NCBI GenBank assembly: GCA_011052285.1 | Contig: DRJH01000280.1 | Location: 1-11,254, forward strand | DNA from: Gammaproteobacteria bacterium | GTDB lineage: Bacteria > Pseudomonadota > Gammaproteobacteria > Arenicellales > DRJH01 | Direction: 5' to 3' | Length of the DNA: 11,254 bases | In this document: in pieces, positions 1-6,302 of the stretch | Layout: every line of letters starts with the position of its first letter | Position numbering within the stretch: position 1 is the stretch's first letter | The notes under the pieces: generated by a model | Told to the model about the DNA's origin: nothing | Seen by the model: only the letters and a program-made list of their open reading frames with translations | Databases searched by the model: none | Made by a program: the position numbers and the translations under genes

Positions 1-84
1 ATGTGAGCATTCGAGTACGAACACACGCCGTAATGGGACAAAAGATGAATGCGCTGAATAGTTACAAAAAAATGAAAAAAGTTA

Positions 85-113
85 TTGACAGAAGCATTTC
101 ACATGGCTATGAT
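85..113 (+). promoter_or_regulatory. Strong sigma-70 promoter for a candidate small RNA
   Basis: A perfect -35 box TTGACA (85-90) and a -10 box TATGAT (108-113) are separated by exactly 17 bases. Transcription would start near 120, the first base of a 13-bp inverted repeat. No convincing gene follows before the terminator ending at 357, so the promoter most likely drives a non-coding RNA. Confidence 0.7.
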
Positions 114-119
114 GCGCTG

Positions 120-148
120 CAACAAATGTTGCATTGCAGCATTTGTTG
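120..148 (+). repeat. 13-bp inverted repeat at the predicted transcription start
   Basis: CAACAAATGTTGC (120-132), a three-base spacer ATT, then GCAGCATTTGTTG (136-148). The arms pair with a single mismatch. Because it begins at the predicted +1 of the promoter at 85-113, it could be a stem-loop at the 5' end of the RNA, which in known transcripts protects against decay, or an operator for a dimeric repressor. The TGCATTGCAG core resembles TGC-rich operators such as those of PhaR-type regulators, but this is only a resemblance. Confidence 0.6.
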
Positions 149-323
149 CAGGCGAGTCGTTCAGGGTGTTCTTTAGAATATTTGTTGGCTTGTCTACTGG
201 GATTTTGCCAGGCATTGTGAAATGACCAATGAATGGCTGCAGAAACTGGACTTGTCTCGAAAATGAACTATAGTTAAGGCACGATCTGTAAAGAATTCAT
301 CATCCTCCTCCTTGATGATTTTG

Positions 324-357
324 GCCTGTCAACTCACGTTGACAGGCATTTTTTTTT
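324..357 (+). terminator. Perfect intrinsic (rho-independent) terminator
   Basis: A 10-bp perfect stem, GCCTGTCAAC / GTTGACAGGC (324-333 and 338-347), with a TCAC loop, is followed by A and a run of nine T (349-357). The T run lies on the + strand, so it ends + strand transcripts, which fits the promoter at 85-113. Confidence 0.88.
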
Positions 358-494
358 GTCCCCATTTTCCCTGTGATGCCATAGTATTGTATCCACATCA
401 AGGCCCGTATTCCTGTTCGGACCTTGCAGCATAACAACACAAATGAATCAGTAATGGCACCAAAAAAAGTAAATTTGAGGATCCACTTCACTAG

Positions 495-717
495 GAGGCT
501 GTCCGAGAATAGGGGCCGACCGGTTAATTGCTCCTGCAAAACCGGTGCCTGCGCCATTCTCGGTGCTTGTGCCATCCGTGACGGTCGTCTCGAGGGAAAG
601 CGGATTGGGGTTACGTTCCATGGTGAGGTGAATACTGGTTGTATTTAACGAAAATCATGAGAAAATCGGAACAAACTTCGCTTTTTCGCAATAGGCTCCC
701 TATTCTCGGACAGGCTC
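495..717. mobile_element. MITE-like insertion element, 223 bp, with 20-bp inverted ends
   Basis: The left end GAGGCTGTCCGAGAATAGGG (495-514) and the complement of the right end (698-717) are identical at 19 of 20 positions. Both sides are flanked by CTAG (491-494 and 718-721), a direct repeat fitting a 4-base target duplication. The interior contains no transposase or other convincing gene. This is the anatomy of a non-autonomous element, or of an IS reduced to its ends, mobilised by a transposase encoded elsewhere. CTAG targets are used by part of the IS5 family, but I do not recognise the ends well enough to assign a family. A diverged relative lies at 5927-6086: the outer 25 bases of the right ends match at 20 positions. 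It inserted directly beside a TATAAT box (722-727), 70 bases before ypjD. Confidence 0.82.
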
Positions 718-721
718 CTAG

Positions 722-727
722 TATAAT
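722..727 (+). promoter_or_regulatory. Possible -10 box for ypjD-corB beside the insertion element
   Basis: A perfect TATAAT starts one base after the last T of the CTA at the element edge and lies 70 bases upstream of the ypjD start. No good -35 hexamer is found 16-18 bases upstream, either in the present sequence (inside the element's right end) or in the reconstructed pre-insertion sequence. The call rests on the -10 box alone. Confidence 0.3.
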
Positions 728-797
728 GAAGGGATACACAGTGCCACGTCAGGACATTGAAATGGACATTCGCCACCAGTAACAACACCATTTTGCT

Positions 798-1616
798 ATG
801 AATACTGCCTTTCTTATCGCCTCAATACTGCTCTACACTGCGGCTGGCATCCTTTCATGGATGAGGCTCATGAGTGAATCGACTGTTGTACAGAAAAAGG
901 GCACCGATCCACTGATGTTGCTGATTGCCATTGCCGTACTTATGCACGGGCTGCATATCATCCTTTTGTGGTTCGGTGATGGTATCAATTTTGGACTCGG
1001 CCAGTCTGCGTCGCTGGTGATTTTTATCATTGCCCTGCTGTTCTGGGTGGTGGCCCGTTACCGCCCGGTTGTGAGCTTGGCCACATTGCTCATGCCAGCC
1101 GCCGCCATAATACTGACGATTACCCTGGTATGGAGTGGGCCAGACTATCATCCGAAAGACAACCAACTGTTATTCAATGCTCATTGGATCACTGCTGTCA
1201 GCGGTTTTGCAATGATGGCACTGGCCGTTGCTCAAGCCCTGCTGCTGGCCAAACAGGAAAACAACCTTCGGCAACACCATACCAACAAGCTTCTGGGCTC
1301 ACTGCCTCCCATTTTGACCATGGATAGGTTGCTTTTTCAGTTTATTACTACAGGTTTTATCCTACTATCGATCACCCTTGTGACCGGTATCGTCTTTTCT
1401 CAGGATTTATTCGGCAAGGCCTTTGTCTTTAACCATCATGTCGTATTATCGATTGGTGCCTGGTTGATATTTGCCATTCTATTGGCTGGCCGAAAACTCG
1501 CTGGCTGGCGTGGCAAAACGGCAGTACGCTGGACATTGGGTGGATTTTTAGTGCTGGTACTCGGCTATTTTGGTACCAAGTTTGTGCTGGAAATTCTCTT
1601 GCACAGACCCGGATGA
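798..1616 (+). CDS. ypjD: YpjD: CcsA-like inner-membrane cytochrome c assembly family protein
   Basis: A 272-residue polytopic inner-membrane protein of the cytochrome c assembly (CcsA-like) superfamily. About eight hydrophobic segments are seen, at roughly residues 1-22, 38-59, 65-86, 91-112, 128-152, 180-202, 213-233 and 244-266. The stretch MDRLLFQFITTGFILLSITL (about 174-193) closely follows the conserved YpjD segment (E. coli protein about 263 residues). His-containing segments near residues 129 and 213-214 (NHH) resemble positions that bind haem in CcsA relatives, but the tryptophan-rich WWD motif of true haem-handling proteins is not evident, and the E. coli protein has no firmly established role. 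The ATG at 798 has no clear Shine-Dalgarno sequence. corB follows 22 bases later and the ypjD-corB pairing is typical of gammaproteobacteria, usually next to ffh; here an insertion element and a candidate small RNA lie upstream instead. Confidence 0.9.
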   Translation: MNTAFLIASILLYTAAGILSWMRLMSESTVVQKKGTDPLMLLIAIAVLMHGLHIILLWFGDGINFGLGQSASLVIFIIALLFWVVARYRPVVSLATLLMPAAAIILTITLVWSGPDYHPKDNQLLFNAHWITAVSGFAMMALAVAQALLLAKQENNLRQHHTNKLLGSLPPILTMDRLLFQFITTGFILLSITLVTGIVFSQDLFGKAFVFNHHVVLSIGAWLIFAILLAGRKLAGWRGKTAVRWTLGGFLVLVLGYFGTKFVLEILLHRPG

Positions 1617-1638
1617 CGACTCCTAAGCACCGCTTCGC

Positions 1639-2907
1639 TTGAATACTCTGTCGATCGGCGGGCTGGTATTGATGCTGGTCATTCTACTGCTGCTTTCCGC
1701 ATTTTTTTCCGCCTCCGAGACCGCCATGATGGCACTTAATCGCTATCGACTCAGCCACCTGGCCAGTGAAGGGCACCACGGCGCACGCCTGGCCCGTGCC
1801 TTGTTGGAGCGCCCGGACCGCCTGTTAAGTACTATCTTGCTGGGTAATAATTTTGCCAATATTGCGGCAGCCTCAGTAGCTACGGTGATCGCCTTGCGGC
1901 TTTATGGTGAGACGGCTATTGCTGTTGCCAGTCTGTTATTGACCCTGCTGGTACTGATCGTTGCGGAAATTGCCCCCAAGACACTAGCCGCCCTGCACCC
2001 TGAATTTATTGCCTACCCGGCTGCCTATGTCCTGACAATACTACAAAAAATCTTCCTCCCCATCGTCCACCTGATCAACATGATGGGAAACGGCCTGCTG
2101 CGCATCTTCGGTGTTTCCTTGCAACGGCGCCAATTTGATTTAAGCACCGAAGAACTACGCACCGTTCTGAAAACATCAGCCACCCAGCTACCACAGTCAC
2201 GCCGGGAAATGTTGCTCAGCATCCTTGATCTGGAACATATTACAGTAGATGACATCATGGTCCCGAGGCAACAGATCGAGGCAATTGATCTCGATGATGA
2301 CTTTGATGAAGTCATCGAGCAACTGGTCACTGCCCACCATTCCCGCCTGCCCCTGTACCAGGAATCCATGGATCGAATCGTCGGCATCTTACACCTGCGG
2401 CAAATTTTGTACTTAATGCAACGCGAAGACTTCTGCAAACAGCATCTACTGGAAGTTGCTTCACCACCTTACTTTATTCCCGAAGGCACACCACTGTCGA
2501 AACAGCTAGTGGAAATGCAGAAATATCGACGTACCACGGGACTGGTGGTTAACGAATACGGTGACTTGCAAGGGTTGGTGGGACTGGAAGAAATTCTCGA
2601 AGAAATTGTCGGTGAATTTACCCGCTCTGTGCCCGGTATGGACGAAGAAATCGAACGGGAAGCCGACGGCAGCCTGGTGGTTGATGGCCGAATTCATGTA
2701 CGCGAATTAAATCGCAAATATGCCTTACATCTCCCGACCGACGGACCAAAAACCGTCAATGGGCTGATTCTGGAGGCCTTTGAAGCGATTCCGGATCCGG
2801 GAACCACTTTGCTGATTGCAGACTACCCGTTGGAAGTGGTACAGACACGGGGAACATCGGTCACCGTAGTCAGAATCAATCCCAGACGCAACCGTAGCCC
2901 TCAATAG
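1639..2907 (+). CDS. corB: CorB/YfjD: HlyC/CorC-family membrane transporter (CNNM + CBS domains)
   Basis: A 422-residue membrane protein of the HlyC/CorC (CNNM) family, associated with magnesium/cobalt transport and resistance. Domain order: CNNM/DUF21 membrane domain (about 1-180) with the conserved FSASET (23-28), LLGNN (67-71) and AEIAPKT (109-115) motifs; a CBS pair (about 200-325) that starts with DIMVPR (205-210) and contains VNEYGDLQGLVGLEEILEEI (304-323); and a C-terminal CorC_HlyC domain (about 335-412). Length and layout match E. coli YfjD. The start is TTG at 1639: from there to the FSxSET motif the spacing equals that of the E. coli protein, whereas the first ATG (1672) would delete the beginning of the first membrane helix. 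There is no good Shine-Dalgarno sequence, so translation may depend on ypjD, which stops 22 bases upstream. Confidence 0.92.
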   Translation: MNTLSIGGLVLMLVILLLLSAFFSASETAMMALNRYRLSHLASEGHHGARLARALLERPDRLLSTILLGNNFANIAAASVATVIALRLYGETAIAVASLLLTLLVLIVAEIAPKTLAALHPEFIAYPAAYVLTILQKIFLPIVHLINMMGNGLLRIFGVSLQRRQFDLSTEELRTVLKTSATQLPQSRREMLLSILDLEHITVDDIMVPRQQIEAIDLDDDFDEVIEQLVTAHHSRLPLYQESMDRIVGILHLRQILYLMQREDFCKQHLLEVASPPYFIPEGTPLSKQLVEMQKYRRTTGLVVNEYGDLQGLVGLEEILEEIVGEFTRSVPGMDEEIEREADGSLVVDGRIHVRELNRKYALHLPTDGPKTVNGLILEAFEAIPDPGTTLLIADYPLEVVQTRGTSVTVVRINPRRNRSPQ

Positions 2908-3005
2908 AACCCCCCTCGACAACACCACCCACTCTGCTCTATTTTCCCAGTTTGCGGAAGGCCCTGAAAACCATTTACCTCCCTTTTCTTTTTGGTCAAA
3001 CCTTC

Positions 3006-3011
3006 TATAAT
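3006..3011 (+). promoter_or_regulatory. -10 box of a likely promoter for the lipoprotein pair
   Basis: A perfect TATAAT lies 62 bases upstream of the lipoprotein start. The best -35 candidate is TTTTCT (2984-2989) at 16 bases, which is weak. No terminator hairpin is visible between corB and this point, so read-through from corB is also possible. Confidence 0.35.
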
Positions 3012-3073
3012 CAAATGCGACCGTTGATCCCGGATGACTCTTGCATAGGTCACCACTTCCATGAGGACTAGCA

Positions 3074-3484
3074 ATGCGCAACCTGTTTTGGCTGCTTACA
3101 TTTCTGCTGACTGCCTGTACCAGTGCTGACAGCACCAGTTTCACCTCCAATATCAGTGGTATCTGGAGTGGCGTGATCGATGGGTTCATCAGCAGCACGA
3201 ACAAAACGCATCATGTTTCCTTTACCGCCAATACGGTACATGACACAAAAGCCGACACCGTTACGGGTACTGCAGCCATTCCCAGTGAAGGTGACGCCTG
3301 TTTCGTCGGCGGCCCGATCACCGGTACGGTGACAGGGTCAAAAATAGAAATGCAGATCGCTGACGAAACGGGAGCTAAGATTTCCCTTACCGGAGATCTT
3401 ACTTCCAGCACCATGGTGGGTATCTTCTCTTCCAACGGTGGCAACTGTGGCGCGATGTCCGGCAGCTGGAGACTCTCGAGATAG
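3074..3484 (+). CDS. Small outer-membrane-type lipoprotein, function unknown
   Basis: 136 residues, with a lipoprotein signal peptide: a short basic start (MRN), a hydrophobic stretch, and the lipobox LTAC with the lipidated cysteine at residue 15. Position +2 is Thr rather than Asp, so sorting to the outer membrane is expected. The mature part is rich in Thr, Ser and Gly, with alternating beta-strand-like segments (for example ITGTVTGSKIEMQIAD) and ends in a GSWRL motif, suggesting a small beta-barrel or beta-sandwich that would sit in the periplasm. Cys76 and Cys125 could form a disulfide. A good ribosome binding site, GAGGA, lies 7 bases before the ATG. Its stop codon overlaps the GTG start of the next gene. 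I do not recognise the family. Confidence 0.78.
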   Translation: MRNLFWLLTFLLTACTSADSTSFTSNISGIWSGVIDGFISSTNKTHHVSFTANTVHDTKADTVTGTAAIPSEGDACFVGGPITGTVTGSKIEMQIADETGAKISLTGDLTSSTMVGIFSSNGGNCGAMSGSWRLSR

Positions 3485-3939
3485 TGCCATTGTTCAGGAC
3501 TATTCTGCTAAGCCTATCAATCTTTACCTTACTTGCTGGGGAGGCTACCGCTGCCAGTAATAGTGGAATTCGCACCTACCTGACGGCCATCGAAAAAGAT
3601 GGTATTCCATCGACAAAAAGTAGTCTCGATTTTGCTTGCCAAGATCGAATATTTGCTATTCTTGAGCTGGATACCAAACCAAAAAGCCACCATAAACTGG
3701 TTTTTTTATGGCAGGACCCTACCGGCAAGGTACGAGAACGAACCCAATACCCCTTCACTGCACTACAGGCTCACAATCGAGTCTGGGCCTGGCTGAAACT
3801 CAGTGGCGGAGTGGGATCGGTGTTCATGAAATGGCTCGATCCCAATGCCGGCCTGGATGAGTTTATCGGTGAATGGATGATCAGATTTCGCCTCGACGGA
3901 CGAGAAGTCGCCAGTCAACGTTTTCAGGTGCTGTGCTGA
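3484..3939 (+). CDS. Exported protein with signal peptide, function unknown
   Basis: 151 residues starting at GTG, whose first base is the last base of the preceding TAG stop (TAGTG), so translation is probably coupled; GGAGA lies 11 bases upstream. Residues 1-23 form a classical signal peptide (hydrophobic core, then ATA-A at the likely cleavage site), giving a soluble periplasmic protein of about 128 residues. The mature part has beta-strand-like segments such as HKLVFLWQDPTGKV (70-83) and GEWMIRFRLDGREV (129-142), the strand-P-x-G-strand pattern common in Ig-like or carbohydrate-binding folds. Only two cysteines remain after cleavage, Cys52 and the very last residue Cys151, which would pair as a disulfide. 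No family is recognised. The last 16 bases overlap the 3' end of tsaB on the other strand. Confidence 0.75.
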   Translation: MPLFRTILLSLSIFTLLAGEATAASNSGIRTYLTAIEKDGIPSTKSSLDFACQDRIFAILELDTKPKSHHKLVFLWQDPTGKVRERTQYPFTALQAHNRVWAWLKLSGGVGSVFMKWLDPNAGLDEFIGEWMIRFRLDGREVASQRFQVLC

Positions 3940-4655
3940 TCAGATCCGGGCTTTGTGGCCACCTCGTTGCGCAAATAGGCGGGCTCGATGTGATCCGGTC
4001 TCGTCACCCTACCCTCTTTAAAGTAACTGACCGCCAGTTGTACCGTTGCGGCCGCTGTTGGCCTGCAATCCTCAACAAGTTTATCCAACCTTGCTATGCT
4101 GCCTTGTAAACGAGAAGCATAAACTGACCAGGCCCTACCCACACCAATCCAGCTGGTCACTTCGGGTATCCATACTTGTTCCGGATCGCTAACATATTCT
4201 TGCCCCTGCAAAGTCGCCAGAAGGTCTCCATCGGGGGTGTGCCCGATACAATAACGACCCCAATAAAGTTGTTGCATACGAGCGTCCAGGATGGCCAGGA
4301 CATGGGAGAACTGTGCCTGCACCGCCAATGATGCCAGACTGGATACCGCAATGATGGGCAGTCCTGTGGCAAATGCCAGTCCTTGAACTGCGGCGATACC
4401 AATTCGAATACCTGTAAAAGAACCAGGTCCGCGTCCCACGGCAATGCCATCCAGTTCTGGCAAACGAATGGCCGCCTCCAGCAACAGCTGTTGGATCATG
4501 GGCAATAAGACTTGTGAATGTCGATTAGGCCGTAGTTCTTCGGCCTCGAAGAGCTGATGATCTTTTAACAAGGCCACACTACATACGGAAGTTGAAGTTT
4601 CCACAGCCAGCAGAGCCCGTGGCTTCAAACCGGAAACAGACGGGTACTCAGACAT
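3924..4655 (-). CDS. tsaB: TsaB: tRNA threonylcarbamoyladenosine biosynthesis protein
   Basis: 243 residues, close to the usual length (231 in E. coli). TsaB is the non-catalytic dimer partner of TsaD in the TsaBDE complex, which transfers threonylcarbamoyl from TsaC-made threonylcarbamoyl-AMP to A37 of tRNAs decoding ANN codons, in the cytoplasm. It has the ASKHA fold. Family motifs seen: LAVETSTSVCSVAL (16-29), HSQVLLPMI (46-54), the signature AVGRGPGSFTGIRIG (72-86), and LDARMQQLYWG (123-133). I chose the ATG at 4653-4655; a TTG codon directly before it extends the frame by one residue but is the weaker choice. It lies 92 bases downstream of ubiK on the same strand with no clear terminator between, so the two may be co-transcribed. 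Its 3' end overlaps the convergent exported-protein gene by 16 bases. Confidence 0.95.
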   Translation of the reverse strand: MSEYPSVSGLKPRALLAVETSTSVCSVALLKDHQLFEAEELRPNRHSQVLLPMIQQLLLEAAIRLPELDGIAVGRGPGSFTGIRIGIAAVQGLAFATGLPIIAVSSLASLAVQAQFSHVLAILDARMQQLYWGRYCIGHTPDGDLLATLQGQEYVSDPEQVWIPEVTSWIGVGRAWSVYASRLQGSIARLDKLVEDCRPTAAATVQLAVSYFKEGRVTRPDHIEPAYLRNEVATKPGSDQHST

Positions 4656-4747
4656 CAAGCAAGCTTTAGCGGTAACAACATTCCTGTGCCTTTGGTGGTC
4701 AAATAAATAGTATCATCATGGCTGCCAGGGCCGGGATAATGGGGGAA

Positions 4748-4993
4748 CTATTTCGCATCTGCTTCATTTCTTTCACGAAGTGCCTGTTCCAAGACTTTTA
4801 TCTGCTTTTCCAATTCTTGTAACTGCTCACGGGTCCGCACCAGCAAGACTTCCTGAACTTCCAGTTCTTCACGGGTCACCAAGCCCATTTTCTCGAAACT
4901 GGCACGTACCGCAGCATCAACGTTGCGACGAATATCGTCGCTCAGTTGCTGTGGCAATAATCCTTGTATAGTTTTCGCTAATCGGTCGATCAT
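4748..4993 (-). CDS. ubiK: UbiK (YqiC): ubiquinone biosynthesis accessory factor
   Basis: 81 residues, BMFP family. UbiK associates with UbiJ and stimulates the aerobic steps of ubiquinone synthesis within the Ubi complex. The N-terminal half is an amphipathic helix (MIDRLAKTIQGLLPQQLSDD) followed by RRNVDAAVRASFEKMGLVTREE, the most conserved part of the family; the C-terminal half (about 43-75) is a Leu/Glu/Gln-rich coiled coil, consistent with the trimer known for this family. GAGGG is placed correctly before the ATG. tRNA-Lys lies 79 bases upstream on the same strand without an obvious terminator, so transcription may reach ubiK from the tRNA promoter. Confidence 0.92.
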   Translation of the reverse strand: MIDRLAKTIQGLLPQQLSDDIRRNVDAAVRASFEKMGLVTREELEVQEVLLVRTREQLQELEKQIKVLEQALRERNEADAK

Positions 4994-5072
4994 ACTCGGC
5001 CCTCATGTTGGTGAGATATTGCCAAACTCCTAAGTAAACTGCTTCCTGAACATCAAGCCTGATCCCTACATT

Positions 5073-5148
5073 TGGTGGGCCGTGGGCGGCTCGAACGCCC
5101 GACCACCTGATTAAAAGTCAGATGCTCTACCAACTGAGCTAACGGCCC
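5073..5148 (-). tRNA. tRNA-Lys (anticodon UUU)
   Basis: A 76-base cloverleaf that includes the encoded CCA end (TGG at 5073-5075 on the + strand). The acceptor stem pairs GGGCCGT with ACGGCCC. The D arm contains AGCTCAGTTGGTAGAGC, the anticodon loop is CTTTTAA with TTT as the anticodon (complement at 5113-5115), and the T loop is TTCGAGC. U36 and A37 make it an expected substrate for the t6A modification to which the nearby tsaB contributes. I see no integrase or duplicated 3' end next to it, so there is no sign that an island used it as an attachment site. Confidence 0.97.
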
Positions 5149-5159
5149 GAGGGGTGCGA

Positions 5160-5188
5160 ATTATCCCGATGACTGGCGTTGATGTCAA
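5160..5188 (-). promoter_or_regulatory. Consensus promoter of tRNA-Lys with GC-rich discriminator
   Basis: Read on the - strand: TTGACA (5183-5188), 17 bases, then GATAAT (5160-5165). The discriminator that follows (TCGCACCCC) is GC-rich, as in stable-RNA promoters under stringent (ppGpp/DksA) control. The mature tRNA begins about 11 bases after the -10 box, so the processed leader is very short. Confidence 0.8.
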
Positions 5189-5261
5189 TCATCCGTTACT
5201 GCTATTAGAGGGTCCTTCTGCAACCGGCTGAAATAATAGCTCATCACACAATCCGAGCGGG

Positions 5262-5888
5262 TTATTTGGTTTCACTGGCCACCTTTTTAACCAGAAAATC
5301 TATAATTTCGATCAATTTCACGTAACTTCCCGCAGAGGCTGCACTGCTCCGGTATTTGCCGCCAATAATGACCGTAGGCACGCCATTGGTTTCATAGTTT
5401 TCCGATAATACCCGGGCTCGTCGGGTATTAGAATCCACGCTGAAGGAATTGAATGCATCCAGAACCGCCTGCCGGTCGATACCATGCTCAGCGGCAAAAT
5501 CCGCCAGCTGCTCAGCGTTTCGAATTCTCTTTCTCTCTTTATGGATGCTGTCGAAAAATGGGCGATGCAGCTTGTCAACGAGATTCAACTCCTTGAATGT
5601 ATAGTAAACCCGGGCGTCAAACGCCCAGGAATTTCGTAAAACTGCGGGGGTACGGATAAACTCTACATTCGCCGGCTTGTTCGACAACCACTTCTCGAAC
5701 AAGGGTTCCATCCGGTAGCAATGTGGGCAACCATACCAAAATAATTCGCGTACCTCGATCTTGTTACCGGTTACCGTCGGCTGCGCCTTGGAGAGGGCAA
5801 AATAATTAACATCCTGGGTGAATTTGGGTGCCGCAAAGACTGGTGAGACAAACAGCAGCATGAGAAAAGAAGTCAGAATTTTACGCAT
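5262..5888 (-). CDS. dsbA: DsbA: periplasmic thiol:disulfide interchange protein
   Basis: 208 residues, matching DsbA (E. coli precursor 208). It introduces disulfides into exported proteins and is reoxidised by DsbB. A signal peptide occupies residues 1-19 (cleavage around VFAA-P). The thioredoxin fold carries the active site CPHC (residues 54-57, within FWYGCPHCYR), the helical insertion (about 80-150), and the cis-proline loop GVPTVI (about 169-174). The start ATG at 5888 has GGAG 8 bases upstream. No other gene shares its transcript upstream; an insertion-element relative (5927-6086) lies only about 40 bases in front of the start codon, so its promoter may lie in or be displaced by that element. 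No clear terminator is seen after the stop at 5262. Confidence 0.95.
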   Translation of the reverse strand: MRKILTSFLMLLFVSPVFAAPKFTQDVNYFALSKAQPTVTGNKIEVRELFWYGCPHCYRMEPLFEKWLSNKPANVEFIRTPAVLRNSWAFDARVYYTFKELNLVDKLHRPFFDSIHKERKRIRNAEQLADFAAEHGIDRQAVLDAFNSFSVDSNTRRARVLSENYETNGVPTVIIGGKYRSSAASAGSYVKLIEIIDFLVKKVASETK

Positions 5889-5926
5889 GTGTGAACTCCA
5901 GTTAGCATTTTTCCGGACGAGACCAT

Positions 5927-6086
5927 GAGGCTATCCGGGAATAAAGGACTATCGTGAGGGGAAGCTGCTTTGAGGCAGATTTGTTCATGATCTGAGGCGA
6001 ATACTCATTAACACATAACGACGTAGGGGAAAATCTGGCCAAAGTCAACTTTATGTACAACAGGCTATCTATTCCTGGACAAGCTC
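5927..6086. mobile_element. Diverged MITE-like element related to the one at 495-717
   Basis: The left end GAGGCTATCCGGGAATAAAG (5927-5946) matches the left end of the 495-717 element at 16 of 20 positions. Its right end (6062-6086) matches that element's right end at 20 of 25 positions. The two ends are imperfect inverted repeats of each other. CATG occurs at both borders (5924-5927 and 6086-6089), possibly a target duplication overlapping the terminal base. The interior (about 115 bases) shows no coding capacity and no clear similarity to the first element, so they share ends, not bodies. It is more decayed than the first copy. It fills most of the space upstream of dsbA. Confidence 0.62.
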
Positions 6087-6302
6087 ATGGGAGGCTACAG
6101 CGATTTGTGCATAAAGTCCATAGCTCCTATATATCCACAGAACCTCCCGCTAACTTTTTACAAAGTGTCCGTTATACTCAATTCAACCGGCTTTCTGGCG
6201 CCTGTACGCCGGAGCAGTCAATCCCAATGTATCGGTGATAGTTCAACTTTACTCCAGTTGCCGATTGGCTTTGTTCATTAGGATGGTACAATCACTTGAG
6301 TG
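6087..6302. other. Intergenic stretch without a gene
   Basis: 216 bases between the diverged element and the end of the Rad50-like gene. I see no credible ORF, no intrinsic terminator for the - strand operon that ends at 6303, and no recognisable mobile-element end. A possible + strand promoter at 6265-6292 is listed separately. The sequence is AT-richer than the operon next to it. Confidence 0.5.
6265..6292 (+). promoter_or_regulatory. Possible promoter reading antisense into the Rad50-like gene
   Basis: TTGGCT (6265-6270), 16 bases, TACAAT (6287-6292) on the + strand. Transcription would start near 6299 and run into the 3' end of the Rad50-like gene on the opposite strand. Two-box matches of this quality occur by chance in AT-rich spacers, so support is weak. 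Confidence 0.25.

Larger units (their letters stand above)
120..357 (+). ncRNA. Candidate small RNA of about 240 nt
   Basis: The unit is bounded by a consensus promoter (85-113) and a strong intrinsic terminator (324-357), with no ORF of convincing size between them. Visible structure: a 13-bp hairpin at the very 5' end (120-148); a 6-bp hairpin, ATCATC/GATGAT, at about 299-319 whose loop contains CCTCCTCC, complementary to the Shine-Dalgarno sequence; then the terminator. Hairpins exposing CCUCC-type loops are known in some bacterial regulatory RNAs that pair with ribosome binding sites, so a trans-acting role is a reasonable guess. It does not match what I know of 4.5S RNA, tmRNA or 6S RNA. 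A 14-codon ORF at 222-266 is the only peptide candidate I noticed besides a 16-codon one at 126-176. Existence is moderately supported; function is unknown. Confidence 0.45.

Noticed and set aside
300..575. 91-codon - strand ORF
   Set aside because: It runs through the small RNA terminator and across the insertion-element border, and its translation shows no recognisable family.
424..648. 74-codon + strand ORF
   Set aside because: It crosses the left border of the insertion element and has no family features; it is a chance frame.
2725..3204. 159-codon - strand ORF
   Set aside because: It is antisense to the end of corB and the start of the lipoprotein gene, both well supported on the + strand.
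5073..5148. tRNA-Lys as an island attachment site
   Set aside because: No integrase and no repeated tRNA 3' end is visible, and core genes continue on both sides.
5201..5240. 7-bp inverted repeat GCTATTA/TAATAGC between dsbA and the tRNA promoter
   Set aside because: The loop is about 26 bases and no T run follows on either strand, so it is not a terminator; nothing else supports a function.
6187..6212. CCGGC/GCCGG inverted repeat as a terminator of the Rad50-like operon
   Set aside because: The stem is only 5 bp with a 16-base loop and no T tract on the - strand side.
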